Assembly (NCBI GenBank): GCA_007134725.1
Contig: SLKF01000023.1
Location: 1 to 12,433, forward strand
DNA from: Clostridiales bacterium
GTDB taxonomy: Bacteria; Bacillota; Clostridia; Peptostreptococcales; T1SED10-28
Reading direction: 5' to 3'
DNA: 12,433 nt
The notes beneath the pieces are model-generated. The model made no database searches and had not been told where the DNA came from. It saw only the letters and a program-made list of their open reading frames with translations. Shown piece after piece: positions 6,765 to 12,433 of this stretch. Both the position numbers and the translations under genes were made by a program. Numbering within the stretch: the stretch's first letter is position 1; the number at the start of each line of letters is the position of its first letter.

Positions 6765-6785
6765 TCAACATTATTATTTCTAAAG

Positions 6786-6791
6786 TATAAT
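6786..6791 (+). promoter_or_regulatory. Possible -10 element between the M20 and second YfcC genes
   Basis: TATAAT occurs in AAAGTATAAT, the same ten bases as at the promoter before the M20 gene, but no good -35 lies 16-18 bases upstream. The second YfcC gene is therefore probably co-transcribed with the M20 gene, with a weak internal promoter as an alternative. Confidence 0.3.
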
Positions 6792-6823
6792 TTCTAATAA
6801 AAATATGAATATGGAGGTAGCAT

Positions 6824-8212
6824 ATGGCTAAATTAAAGATTCCTCATACTTATGTATTACTTTTCATGGTAATTGTTTTTGCAGTAATTATGACTTATGT
6901 TGTTCCTGCCGGAGAATTTGAACGAACCGAGGATCCGGAAACCGGAAGAACCATCGTTGTGGTTGACAGTTTTGAATACGTGGACCAAACTCCGGTCAGT
7001 CCCTTCGGTTTATTCGAATCCATTCCTAAAGGAATGGTTCAGGCAGGACTCATCATCTTTTTCGTATTAATGATCGGTGGTGCCTTTGGAATCATCCAAT
7101 CCACCGGTACCATTGACGCAGGGATCGGCACCGTGGTGAAAGCCATGGCCGGTAAAGAAAAATTAATCATCCCCATTGTCATGTTTATTTTCTCCTTAGC
7201 GGGAGCCATACTGGGAATTGCAGAAGAGGTTCTCCCCTTCTATCCCATTATGATCGCTTTGGCCCTGGCCTTAGGTTTTGACTCCATTACCGGAACCGCC
7301 ATGGTACTACTTGGCGCCGGTGCCGGTTTTGCAGGAGCCTTTGCAAACCCCTTTACCATCGGGATTGCCCAAGGAATTTCCGGACTCCCTCTTTTCTCGG
7401 GATTCGCTTTTCGGATGGTCACCTATGTAATCATCCTCAGTGTCACGATTCTCTATGTTTATCGCCATGCTTCCAAGGTTCAAAAGAACCCGGAAAGCAG
7501 CCCGACCTACGAGGATGACAAAAAGCGGCAGCATAAACTGGATCTTAGTGAATTAAAGGAAATGACCGGCAAACACAAGCGGGTATTTGGAGTTCTTATT
7601 GTAGGAATCGTATTCCTTGCTCTGGGTGTAGGCCTTTGGGGCTTTTACATCAACGAGTTAACCGCCCTATTCCTGATCATCGGGATTACCGCCGGACTGG
7701 CCGGTGGCCTAAAGCCCAACCAAATTGCGGAGGAATTCATTAAAGGAGCCCAGGAACTGGTTTATGGTGCGTTAATTATTGGACTTGCAACTACCATCAT
7801 GGTAGTTATGGAAGACGGAAATATTTTAGATACCACGATTTATACCTTAGCCAATCTGGTTGAAGGATTGCCTACGGTACTGAGTGGAATCGGAATGTTC
7901 TTTGTACAGACCTTAATTAACCTCTTTGTTCCCTCCGGAAGTGGACAGGCAGCAGTTTCCATGCCGATCATGGCTCCAATGGCCGATGTTGTGGGGATCA
8001 CCCGACAAAGTGCGGTACTTGCATTCCAATTCGGAGACGGTTTTACCAACGTAATCTCCCCGACCTCCGGTTATTTCATGGCCGCATTGGCCATCGCCGG
8101 AATCCGTTGGGAAGTATGGGCACGATGGATGCTCCCTCTGTTCCTTATCTGGACAGCTATCGGAGCGACTTTAGTGTCAATCTCCATTCTTATTGATTAC
8201 GGTCCATTCTAA
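6824..8212 (+). CDS. YfcC-family (DcuC-like) carrier, second copy
   Basis: A 462-residue membrane transporter of the same family and exactly the same length as the first copy. It shares VPAGEFER near residue 27, AEEVLPFYP, NPFT, SGSGQAA, and QFGDGFTNVISPTSGYF, with the same hydrophilic mid-loop. Differences concentrate in the loop around 214-255 and in several membrane helices. Identity is roughly one half by eye, so this is an old duplication or two separate acquisitions rather than a recent copy. It starts at ATG after GGAGGT (6813-6818), 59 bases downstream of the M20 gene, and likely supplies that enzyme's substrate or exports its product. Amino-acid or short acyl-amino-acid transport is inferred from context. 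A hairpin at 8288-8328 follows its stop codon. Confidence 0.85.
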   Translation: MAKLKIPHTYVLLFMVIVFAVIMTYVVPAGEFERTEDPETGRTIVVVDSFEYVDQTPVSPFGLFESIPKGMVQAGLIIFFVLMIGGAFGIIQSTGTIDAGIGTVVKAMAGKEKLIIPIVMFIFSLAGAILGIAEEVLPFYPIMIALALALGFDSITGTAMVLLGAGAGFAGAFANPFTIGIAQGISGLPLFSGFAFRMVTYVIILSVTILYVYRHASKVQKNPESSPTYEDDKKRQHKLDLSELKEMTGKHKRVFGVLIVGIVFLALGVGLWGFYINELTALFLIIGITAGLAGGLKPNQIAEEFIKGAQELVYGALIIGLATTIMVVMEDGNILDTTIYTLANLVEGLPTVLSGIGMFFVQTLINLFVPSGSGQAAVSMPIMAPMADVVGITRQSAVLAFQFGDGFTNVISPTSGYFMAALAIAGIRWEVWARWMLPLFLIWTAIGATLVSISILIDYGPF

Positions 8213-8284
8213 AACAACTTTACAAATTGAATTAATCATAAAATATCAATCAGCATAACTACTAAAATAGCATACGCGAAATAG

Positions 8285-8333
8285 AAAAACACCTCCCGAA
8301 CAGAGATCTTTTCTCCAGTGGAGGTGTTCTTCT
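8285..8333. terminator. Bidirectional terminator between the YfcC cluster and the GNAT operon
   Basis: AACACCTCC (8288-8296) and GGAGGTGTT (8320-8328) form a perfect 9-bp stem. The 23-base loop contains the small palindrome AGATCT. On the plus strand the stem is followed by CTTCTGTTTG; on the minus strand by TTTCTATTTC, so it can serve the convergent genes ending at 8212 and 8380. Apart from this hairpin the gap 8213-8379 shows nothing. Confidence 0.7.
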
Positions 8334-8379
8334 GTTTGATTTCACTTTTTTCGGACGCAACCTTGGGCCTAATCAGTGA

Positions 8380-8889
8380 TCAATCACACATCTTTGCCAA
8401 TCCTTGCAACTTGTCCCCTTCTACCCGGTATACGGTCCATTCGTCCATGGGGACCGCCCCCATTTCTTTATAAAAATCAATGGATGTGGTGTTCCAATCA
8501 AGGCACCACCAATCCAAACGTCCACAGTCTCTCTCCACTGCAATTTTTCCTAAAAAGGATAAGAGGGTTTTCCCATATCCCTTTCCCCGGTACTCCGGTT
8601 TTACGAAGAGATCCTCCAAATAAAGATTCGCTTTCCCTAAAAATGTGGAATAATTATGAAAAAAGAGAGCGAAACCTGCAGGTTCTCCAAGCTCTTCTCC
8701 AATAATCACTTCCGCCTGGTTTTTGTCAAACAGCGACACTCTCAACCCTTCTTCCGTTGCCACCACTTCATCCAGCATTTTTTCATACTCCGCTAAACCC
8801 TTGATAAATTCCAGTATCACAGGCACATCATCTTTTGTGGCAAAACGTATTTCAAATCCCTCAATATTGGTTTTATGAATCTCCATCAT
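8380..8889 (-). CDS. GNAT N-acetyltransferase, SSAT (polyamine/thialysine) type
   Basis: A 169-residue GNAT-fold protein. It shows FEIRFATKDDVPVILEFIKGLAEYEKM (12-38) as the first strand and helices, LYLEDLFVKPEYRGKGYGK (89-107) with the acetyl-CoA pyrophosphate-binding loop RGKGYG, and LDWNTTSIDFYKEMGA (120-135) with the tyrosine expected to act as general acid. The LAEYEK and YLEDLFV pieces match the spermidine/spermine and thialysine acetyltransferase branch (SAT1/SAT2), so the likely reaction is acetyl transfer from acetyl-CoA to a primary amine. The exact amine is not determined. Its start (ATG after GGGAGGACGGAA) overlaps the end of the large acidic protein gene by 17 bases, so the two are translated from one mRNA. 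There is a second Met directly after the first. Confidence 0.85.
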   Translation of the reverse strand: MMEIHKTNIEGFEIRFATKDDVPVILEFIKGLAEYEKMLDEVVATEEGLRVSLFDKNQAEVIIGEELGEPAGFALFFHNYSTFLGKANLYLEDLFVKPEYRGKGYGKTLLSFLGKIAVERDCGRLDWWCLDWNTTSIDFYKEMGAVPMDEWTVYRVEGDKLQGLAKMCD

Positions 8890-11443
8890 TTCCGTCCTCC
8901 CTTCCCCGAATTAACGCAGGAATAAAGTCTTGTAGATCAAACACCATCATTCCCCGTTCATCCCGGTAAAAAATATGTTCATTTTCGTGATTGATATAAA
9001 GGTCCTCGTAGCTCCATAAGGGGGTAGTTCCGCTTTCATTACTATCGTCACTAAAATGTCTTAAAAAATTGTTCATGGAAAGTCCGCCGAAATTGTTTTC
9101 AATCAATAGATCCCTGGTTTTCCGGCTATAGTACATCCCGCCGGGAGCATCGATTAAGGATCCGTGAAGCAGACTATCCATTGAAACGCTAAAGTAATTC
9201 CCGGCCTCGCTCTCAAGGGTTTCATCGTAATATTCTATTTCTTGAGCATAGCCTTCACTTATGAGTTCTTCAATGGAGCTCACTTCCATCAATTCCTCTA
9301 TTTCCTGTAAGGCATCGTAAGATATGTCCAGCAGGTGTAGATGCTTTTGTCTTGAGTCCTGTTCCTGGAGTTCTTTTGCAAGGATAAACAAATCATTCTC
9401 TTTTGAATAGCTCAGGGCAATTCTTCCCTGATCTATGGAATGGTTCACTTCTAAAACCGGTTCCAGAATGCCTTCCTTATCCCTTACAATCATACTTTTA
9501 TCTCTCAGAATACTTCCATCGGAAAGGCCAAGGATTTCCAGGAAATAATAGCCCTGTTTCATTGGATAAAAGCGAAAAGTCTCTTCGTACACACCGCCAT
9601 ATTCATGCATTTCATAAGTGGGGTCCAACGCTTTCGTTAACCCTGACATTTGAAACGATCCCTCTTCTAAATCCAGCTCCCATAGGTTTCCTTCTTCGGT
9701 AACAATCAGTAATCGATCTCCATCAATAGATTCCACCTGATCGATCCGGACTCCCTGTAACGCTTCTGGAATTTGATCCCGGTCTTTCATAGCTTCATTT
9801 TGAAAGTTATAGATCCCTAAAGAAGATTCCGGTGTGACTCCGTCTTCCAACATGGTCATAGTAGGGTATACCAGCATTAGTCCATGCTGGCGACTTAAAA
9901 AATATCCGCCGCTCATGTTTTCTTCAAAAAATATTACTTCTTCCGGGGTATTTTGACTGTGATTTTCTATCTTCACGGCGAAGTTTCGATACATTTCATC
10001 GTCTTCATGGGTTTTAACGGTATAAACCATTTCATTATATAGTACAACATCTTCAGTGTAATTAATGAATTCCGGCTCCATCTCCGGGGTTATAGCTGGG
10101 TGAAGGATAAACCCATCAGTTCCTTTTTCCACGATCCAGATTTTTTCCTCAATAGATTTATCTGTAATAACATAATAAGTCCCGTGGTTATCAATCTGAT
10201 AGTCTCGGTATTCTTCTATCTCGGGAAATAAAATCACCGGATATTCATCCACTAAAATCACTTCATCCTTCAGGGTTCCGGTTTCAAAATCATAGGTTTG
10301 AAAAATCAGTTCCTGGTTTTCGGAGAATACAATAGCAATTTCATCAGAATGAGCTGCCACACTTAAGGGATTTTTATCATTAAATTCATTTATCCAGCGA
10401 GGTTCCGCCCTCTCCAGTAGATGATCAATCTGGGTGCTTAGGTAATAGCGTTTAAGAGACTCGAAATTTAACCGGTCGATTCGAAAAACCCCTTCGGTAT
10501 CAACAAATTCTAACATAAGATCTTCCGGGTTGAGACCGCGGTATCGAAGTTCATAACCGAAGTGATCATCCGTCGGTCTCTGATATTCTCTAAACTCCAC
10601 GGTGTGCACCGCCGCATTTCTCTTTGCCTTCTCTTCGATTTCCTCAAGCACTACATTCATTAACTCTTCCCGGTTGTTAATCTCTCCCCGATGACTCCGG
10701 TAGGTTTTCTCGACGGTTAAATAATCCAGCTCTTCGTCTCTGTAAAAACCATTAAATGACATGGTTAGTTGGTAAATATATCCATCGGAACTCTTGTGAT
10801 AATTAAAATCGAAATCATGAAAGAAACCATCCTCTTCTAAGGTTTCCACCACTTCCTTTGCCAAGGACCCCTCGGGAAGCTCATCGGTGCTGACGGTAAA
10901 ACCCATGTACTCCGTCATTCGTTGTAGATCTTCTGAAATATAGGTTGTAGGGTTTCTTGGAATGACAAAAAAGAAAGCCTCGGGATTTTGTGTTTGCCAG
11001 GTTCCTCTACCCTGCTTTACGATCCGAATTTCCTCAGGAAGGACCATGCTCTCTCTTTCGGCACTTTCCAAAGCATCTTTATATATTCGATTTACAGCCC
11101 TTTCAATGGAATTCTCTTCCCAAACCTCTTGCCAGATCACCTCTTCGTACAAATGGTCATAGATATCCGAAAGCCTTGGCCATGATAATATCACTTCATA
11201 GGATATTTCATCCCTTCCACTGTTTACTTCTATTAGCTCTTGAATCTCTATAAGCTCCACAAGATCCGCATCGTATTCCGCGGCCATTTTTTCTTTTGCT
11301 TCCTCAAAAGCACTTTCTATGGCTTCATTTTTTGCCGCAGCATCTCCTGTCCGACTGATGTATATACTCCCTATTACTGCTGCGATCAGCAACACAGCCA
11401 CAACCCCTAAAAACCATTTAACTTCTTTATTGTTATCTTTCAT
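8873..11443 (-). CDS. Large acidic membrane-anchored exported protein of unknown function
   Basis: I do not recognise this 856-residue protein. Residues 1-9 are charged, 10-29 form one hydrophobic helix (WFLGVVAVLLIAAVIGSIYI), and the rest is hydrophilic and presumably outside the cell, so it is a type II-like anchored protein. Residues about 37-110 are Glu-rich and helical. The region about 350-790 alternates short beta-like strands with turns (for example IAIVFSENQELIFQTYDFETG, RLLIVTEEGNLWELDLEEG), suggesting a beta-propeller-like sensor or binding module. Asp and Glu are very frequent and I see no cysteine. The frame extends 9 codons upstream to a TTG at 11470, but ATG at 11443 is chosen because AAGGGGG precedes it; the TTG has no ribosome site. 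Its stop lies inside the GNAT gene start, implying coupling. The overlap with an amine acetyltransferase does not explain its job. Confidence 0.7.
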   Translation of the reverse strand: MKDNNKEVKWFLGVVAVLLIAAVIGSIYISRTGDAAAKNEAIESAFEEAKEKMAAEYDADLVELIEIQELIEVNSGRDEISYEVILSWPRLSDIYDHLYEEVIWQEVWEENSIERAVNRIYKDALESAERESMVLPEEIRIVKQGRGTWQTQNPEAFFFVIPRNPTTYISEDLQRMTEYMGFTVSTDELPEGSLAKEVVETLEEDGFFHDFDFNYHKSSDGYIYQLTMSFNGFYRDEELDYLTVEKTYRSHRGEINNREELMNVVLEEIEEKAKRNAAVHTVEFREYQRPTDDHFGYELRYRGLNPEDLMLEFVDTEGVFRIDRLNFESLKRYYLSTQIDHLLERAEPRWINEFNDKNPLSVAAHSDEIAIVFSENQELIFQTYDFETGTLKDEVILVDEYPVILFPEIEEYRDYQIDNHGTYYVITDKSIEEKIWIVEKGTDGFILHPAITPEMEPEFINYTEDVVLYNEMVYTVKTHEDDEMYRNFAVKIENHSQNTPEEVIFFEENMSGGYFLSRQHGLMLVYPTMTMLEDGVTPESSLGIYNFQNEAMKDRDQIPEALQGVRIDQVESIDGDRLLIVTEEGNLWELDLEEGSFQMSGLTKALDPTYEMHEYGGVYEETFRFYPMKQGYYFLEILGLSDGSILRDKSMIVRDKEGILEPVLEVNHSIDQGRIALSYSKENDLFILAKELQEQDSRQKHLHLLDISYDALQEIEELMEVSSIEELISEGYAQEIEYYDETLESEAGNYFSVSMDSLLHGSLIDAPGGMYYSRKTRDLLIENNFGGLSMNNFLRHFSDDSNESGTTPLWSYEDLYINHENEHIFYRDERGMMVFDLQDFIPALIRGREDGNDGDS

Positions 11444-11474
11444 AAAATCCCCCTTCTGCCTCGTTATCAAATGT

Positions 11475-11518
11475 TTTTATGTATAATACCTAAGCGATAA
11501 TCTTTTATCTATAATACC
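11475..11518 (-). repeat. Near-identical 16-bp direct repeat at the promoter of the acidic protein gene
   Basis: On the minus strand GGTATTATAGATAAAA and GGTATTATACATAAAA (15 of 16 bases equal) lie at 11503-11518 and 11475-11490, a 28-base period. The upstream copy contains the -10 element. The pair may be a double operator, or tandem -10 regions. Confidence 0.5.
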
Positions 11519-11539
11519 ACAGAGAGGTTGCAGTTTCAA
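11511..11539 (-). promoter_or_regulatory. Sigma-A-type promoter of the acidic protein-GNAT operon
   Basis: On the minus strand TTGAAA (11534-11539) and TATTAT (11511-11516) are 17 bases apart. Transcription near 11504 leaves about 60 bases before the ATG at 11443. Confidence 0.6.
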
Positions 11540-11564
11540 AATATTCCTTCGTCATGATTCCCCA

Positions 11565-11792
11565 TTATTCCTTGGTTCCTGTATAAATAAAGCCCTGATC
11601 ATTCATTTTAATGGCACCGTCTTCATCTACTCCGATCACATTACCGCAGGGACAGCCATACTCCTCTCCCACTTTTTCTATTTTATAACTTTTTTTGATG
11701 CGATTTTTGTGGCATTTTAACACTTTACCCTTTCCAATTTTTCGGTACTTGAAAAGTTTGGTTTTGCATTTGCCACATTTGATTGTAAGCAT
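11565..11792 (-). CDS. Small cysteine-rich protein, probable zinc ribbon
   Basis: A 75-residue basic protein, unrecognised. Cysteines occur as C6-x2-C9 (IKCGKCKTK), Cys27 with His28 (LKCHKN), and C47-P-C49 (YGCPCGN). Two close cysteine pairs suggest a zinc ribbon, with Cys6/Cys9 and Cys47/Cys49 as ligands, separated by a Lys-rich stretch (about 10-43) that could touch nucleic acid. The C-terminus is acidic and ends in GFIYTGTKE. The ATG at 11792 is chosen because AAGGAGTG lies 8 bases before it; a GTG nine bases upstream overlaps this ribosome site and is unlikely. It is monocistronic in this view and divergent from the lipoprotein gene. A regulatory or ribosome-linked role is possible but not shown. 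Confidence 0.65.
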   Translation of the reverse strand: MLTIKCGKCKTKLFKYRKIGKGKVLKCHKNRIKKSYKIEKVGEEYGCPCGNVIGVDEDGAIKMNDQGFIYTGTKE

Positions 11793-11885
11793 CGATAACA
11801 CTCCTTATGTATATTACTTTAGTACTTAATGAACTTCTTTGCAATCTCATTGAAACATTTTTCTTTTGAATCTCGTCTTATGGGT

Positions 11886-11907
11886 ATAGGATTATTAAAG
11901 ATCCTAT
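11886..11907. promoter_or_regulatory. Inverted repeat upstream of the DUF3221 lipoprotein gene
   Basis: ATAGGAT and ATCCTAT form a perfect 7-bp inverted repeat with an 8-base spacer, about 60 bases before the lipoprotein start. It may be an operator or leader hairpin. No promoter of clear quality is seen in the 172-base divergent region 11793-11964. Confidence 0.35.
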
Positions 11908-11964
11908 CTTTATCGCCGTAAGTTTGCAGCTTAATCTCGAAAAATTGAGGAAAGGAGAGTATTG

Positions 11965-12336
11965 ATGCTTAATCGACGAAAACTAACTCTACTATCTGCA
12001 AGTTTATTACTTTTGGTATTTACCACTTCCTGTGGGACATCCCTTGACCCCACTGTTCGATCCCAGGAAGGCTATATTGTAGATATGACCGAAGAACGAA
12101 TTTACGTTATCAGCCACATTGAACGGGAGGATATCCATGAGCTAACCGAAGAGGAGCTTTTGGAAAAAAGTGTTGAAGGCTCTGATAACCGAGACCTTAT
12201 AGCGGTATGGTATAACGTAAGCAGTGTGGATGACTACCAAGTTGGGCAATACGTGGAGGTTCGCTCCCGACAAGTTTTAGATAGCTTTCCCCAACAAGCG
12301 GATGCTGAAGGTATTACCGTATTAGAAGAACCGTAA
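11965..12336 (+). CDS. DUF3221 lipoprotein
   Basis: A 123-residue exported protein. The N-terminus MLNRRKLTLLSASLLLLVFTTSC is a short basic stretch plus a hydrophobic core ending in Cys23, fitting a lipoprotein signal, though the lipobox (TTSC) lacks the usual Leu three residues before the Cys. The mature part is a DUF3221-like small beta domain: QEGYIVDMTEERIYVIS (34-50), AVWYNVSSVDDYQVGQYVEV (80-99), and a VLDSFPQQADAEGITVLEE end. Such proteins occur on the surface of Bacillus relatives and have no known function. ATG at 11965 follows GGAGAGTATTG; a TTG one codon earlier is less well spaced. The 3' side carries the long inverted repeat of 12354-12406. Confidence 0.8.
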   Translation: MLNRRKLTLLSASLLLLVFTTSCGTSLDPTVRSQEGYIVDMTEERIYVISHIEREDIHELTEEELLEKSVEGSDNRDLIAVWYNVSSVDDYQVGQYVEVRSRQVLDSFPQQADAEGITVLEEP

Positions 12337-12353
12337 ATAGCAGTCCAAAAACT

Positions 12354-12406
12354 CCGATGCATAACCGCCGACGGATTTATAAGAATCCAGGGCGGTTATG
12401 CATCGG
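12354..12406. repeat. Perfect 16-bp inverted repeat after the lipoprotein gene
   Basis: CCGATGCATAACCGCC (12354-12369) pairs perfectly with 12391-12406. The 21-base loop contains a second stem, GGATT (12373-12377) with AATCC (12384-12388), so the whole folds into one long hairpin. It lies 17 bases after the stop codon. The right side is followed by TAACATTC, not a T-run, so it is not a standard Rho-independent terminator, although it may slow polymerase or protect the mRNA end. It could also be a dispersed palindromic repeat. Confidence 0.75.
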
Positions 12407-12433
12407 TAACATTCTCAGGATTAAGGCATACCA

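Noticed and set aside
3698..8212. Recent tandem duplication of the YfcC gene
   Set aside because: The two copies differ at about half of their residues and throughout the DNA, so any duplication is old.
8376..8705. Plus-strand open frame of 109 codons
   Set aside because: Antisense to the GNAT gene, which has clear motifs; the antisense product is low-complexity and unlike a protein family.
10990..11253. Overlapping plus-strand open frames within the acidic protein gene
   Set aside because: Several overlapping short frames with no ribosome site; typical antisense shadows.
11444..11470. TTG start 9 codons upstream for the acidic protein
   Set aside because: No ribosome binding site precedes it, whereas the ATG at 11443 follows AAGGGGG.
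11793..11801. GTG start for the zinc-ribbon protein
   Set aside because: The GTG lies inside the AAGGAGTG site that serves the ATG at 11792.
1..12433. CRISPR array, prophage, transposon, tRNA or rRNA
   Set aside because: No regularly spaced repeats, transposase or integrase motifs, or tRNA/rRNA-like sequences were seen on either strand.

Overview
The window looks chromosomal and comes from a moderately AT-rich Gram-positive bacterium. The best guess is an anaerobic Bacillota (Clostridia) lineage, possibly alkaliphilic or halophilic. Supporting signs are strong AGGAGG-type ribosome binding sites, GTG and TTG starts, sigma-A-like promoters (for example TTGATA-N17-TATAAT), a DUF3221 lipoprotein, a short ArsR-type regulator, YfcC carriers, a DUF1538 membrane protein of a family with reported cation/proton antiport, and a strongly acidic membrane-anchored exported protein. 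The taxonomic call is inference. No rRNA, tRNA, CRISPR array, insertion sequence or phage gene was seen.

Left part (1-3456): the 3' end of a Crp/Fnr-type regulator on the plus strand, closed by a perfect 14-bp hairpin terminator. Three minus-strand genes follow. They are, in transcription order, a membrane-anchored FMN-binding-domain protein, a duplicated DUF1538 membrane protein with its own TTGCAT-N17-TATAAT promoter, and a protein with two PII-like domains whose start overlaps the end of the DUF1538 gene. The last two look like a translationally coupled membrane carrier and its nucleotide-sensing regulator. The second PII-like domain carries its own internal ribosome binding site and ATG.

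Centre (3457-8379): a plus-strand cluster of YfcC carrier, ArsR-like regulator, M20 metallo-hydrolase (ArgE/DapE type) and a second YfcC carrier. Both carriers are 462 residues and align almost without gaps. The likely logic is uptake or exchange of a peptide, N-acyl amino acid or amino acid, hydrolysis by the M20 enzyme, and local control by the ArsR-like protein. The substrate is unknown. A well-placed promoter and a terminator-like hairpin lie back to back before the M20 gene.

Right part (8380-12433): on the minus strand, a large acidic, apparently cysteine-free membrane-anchored protein of unknown function overlaps a polyamine/thialysine-type GNAT acetyltransferase gene. Beyond these are a small cysteine-rich probable zinc-ribbon protein on the minus strand and a DUF3221 lipoprotein on the plus strand. 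The window closes with a perfect 16-bp inverted repeat that is not a classic terminator.

Several starts were moved from the longest possible frame to an ATG with a better ribosome binding site: the acidic protein, the zinc-ribbon protein and the lipoprotein. All similarity calls are by eye, without database searches.
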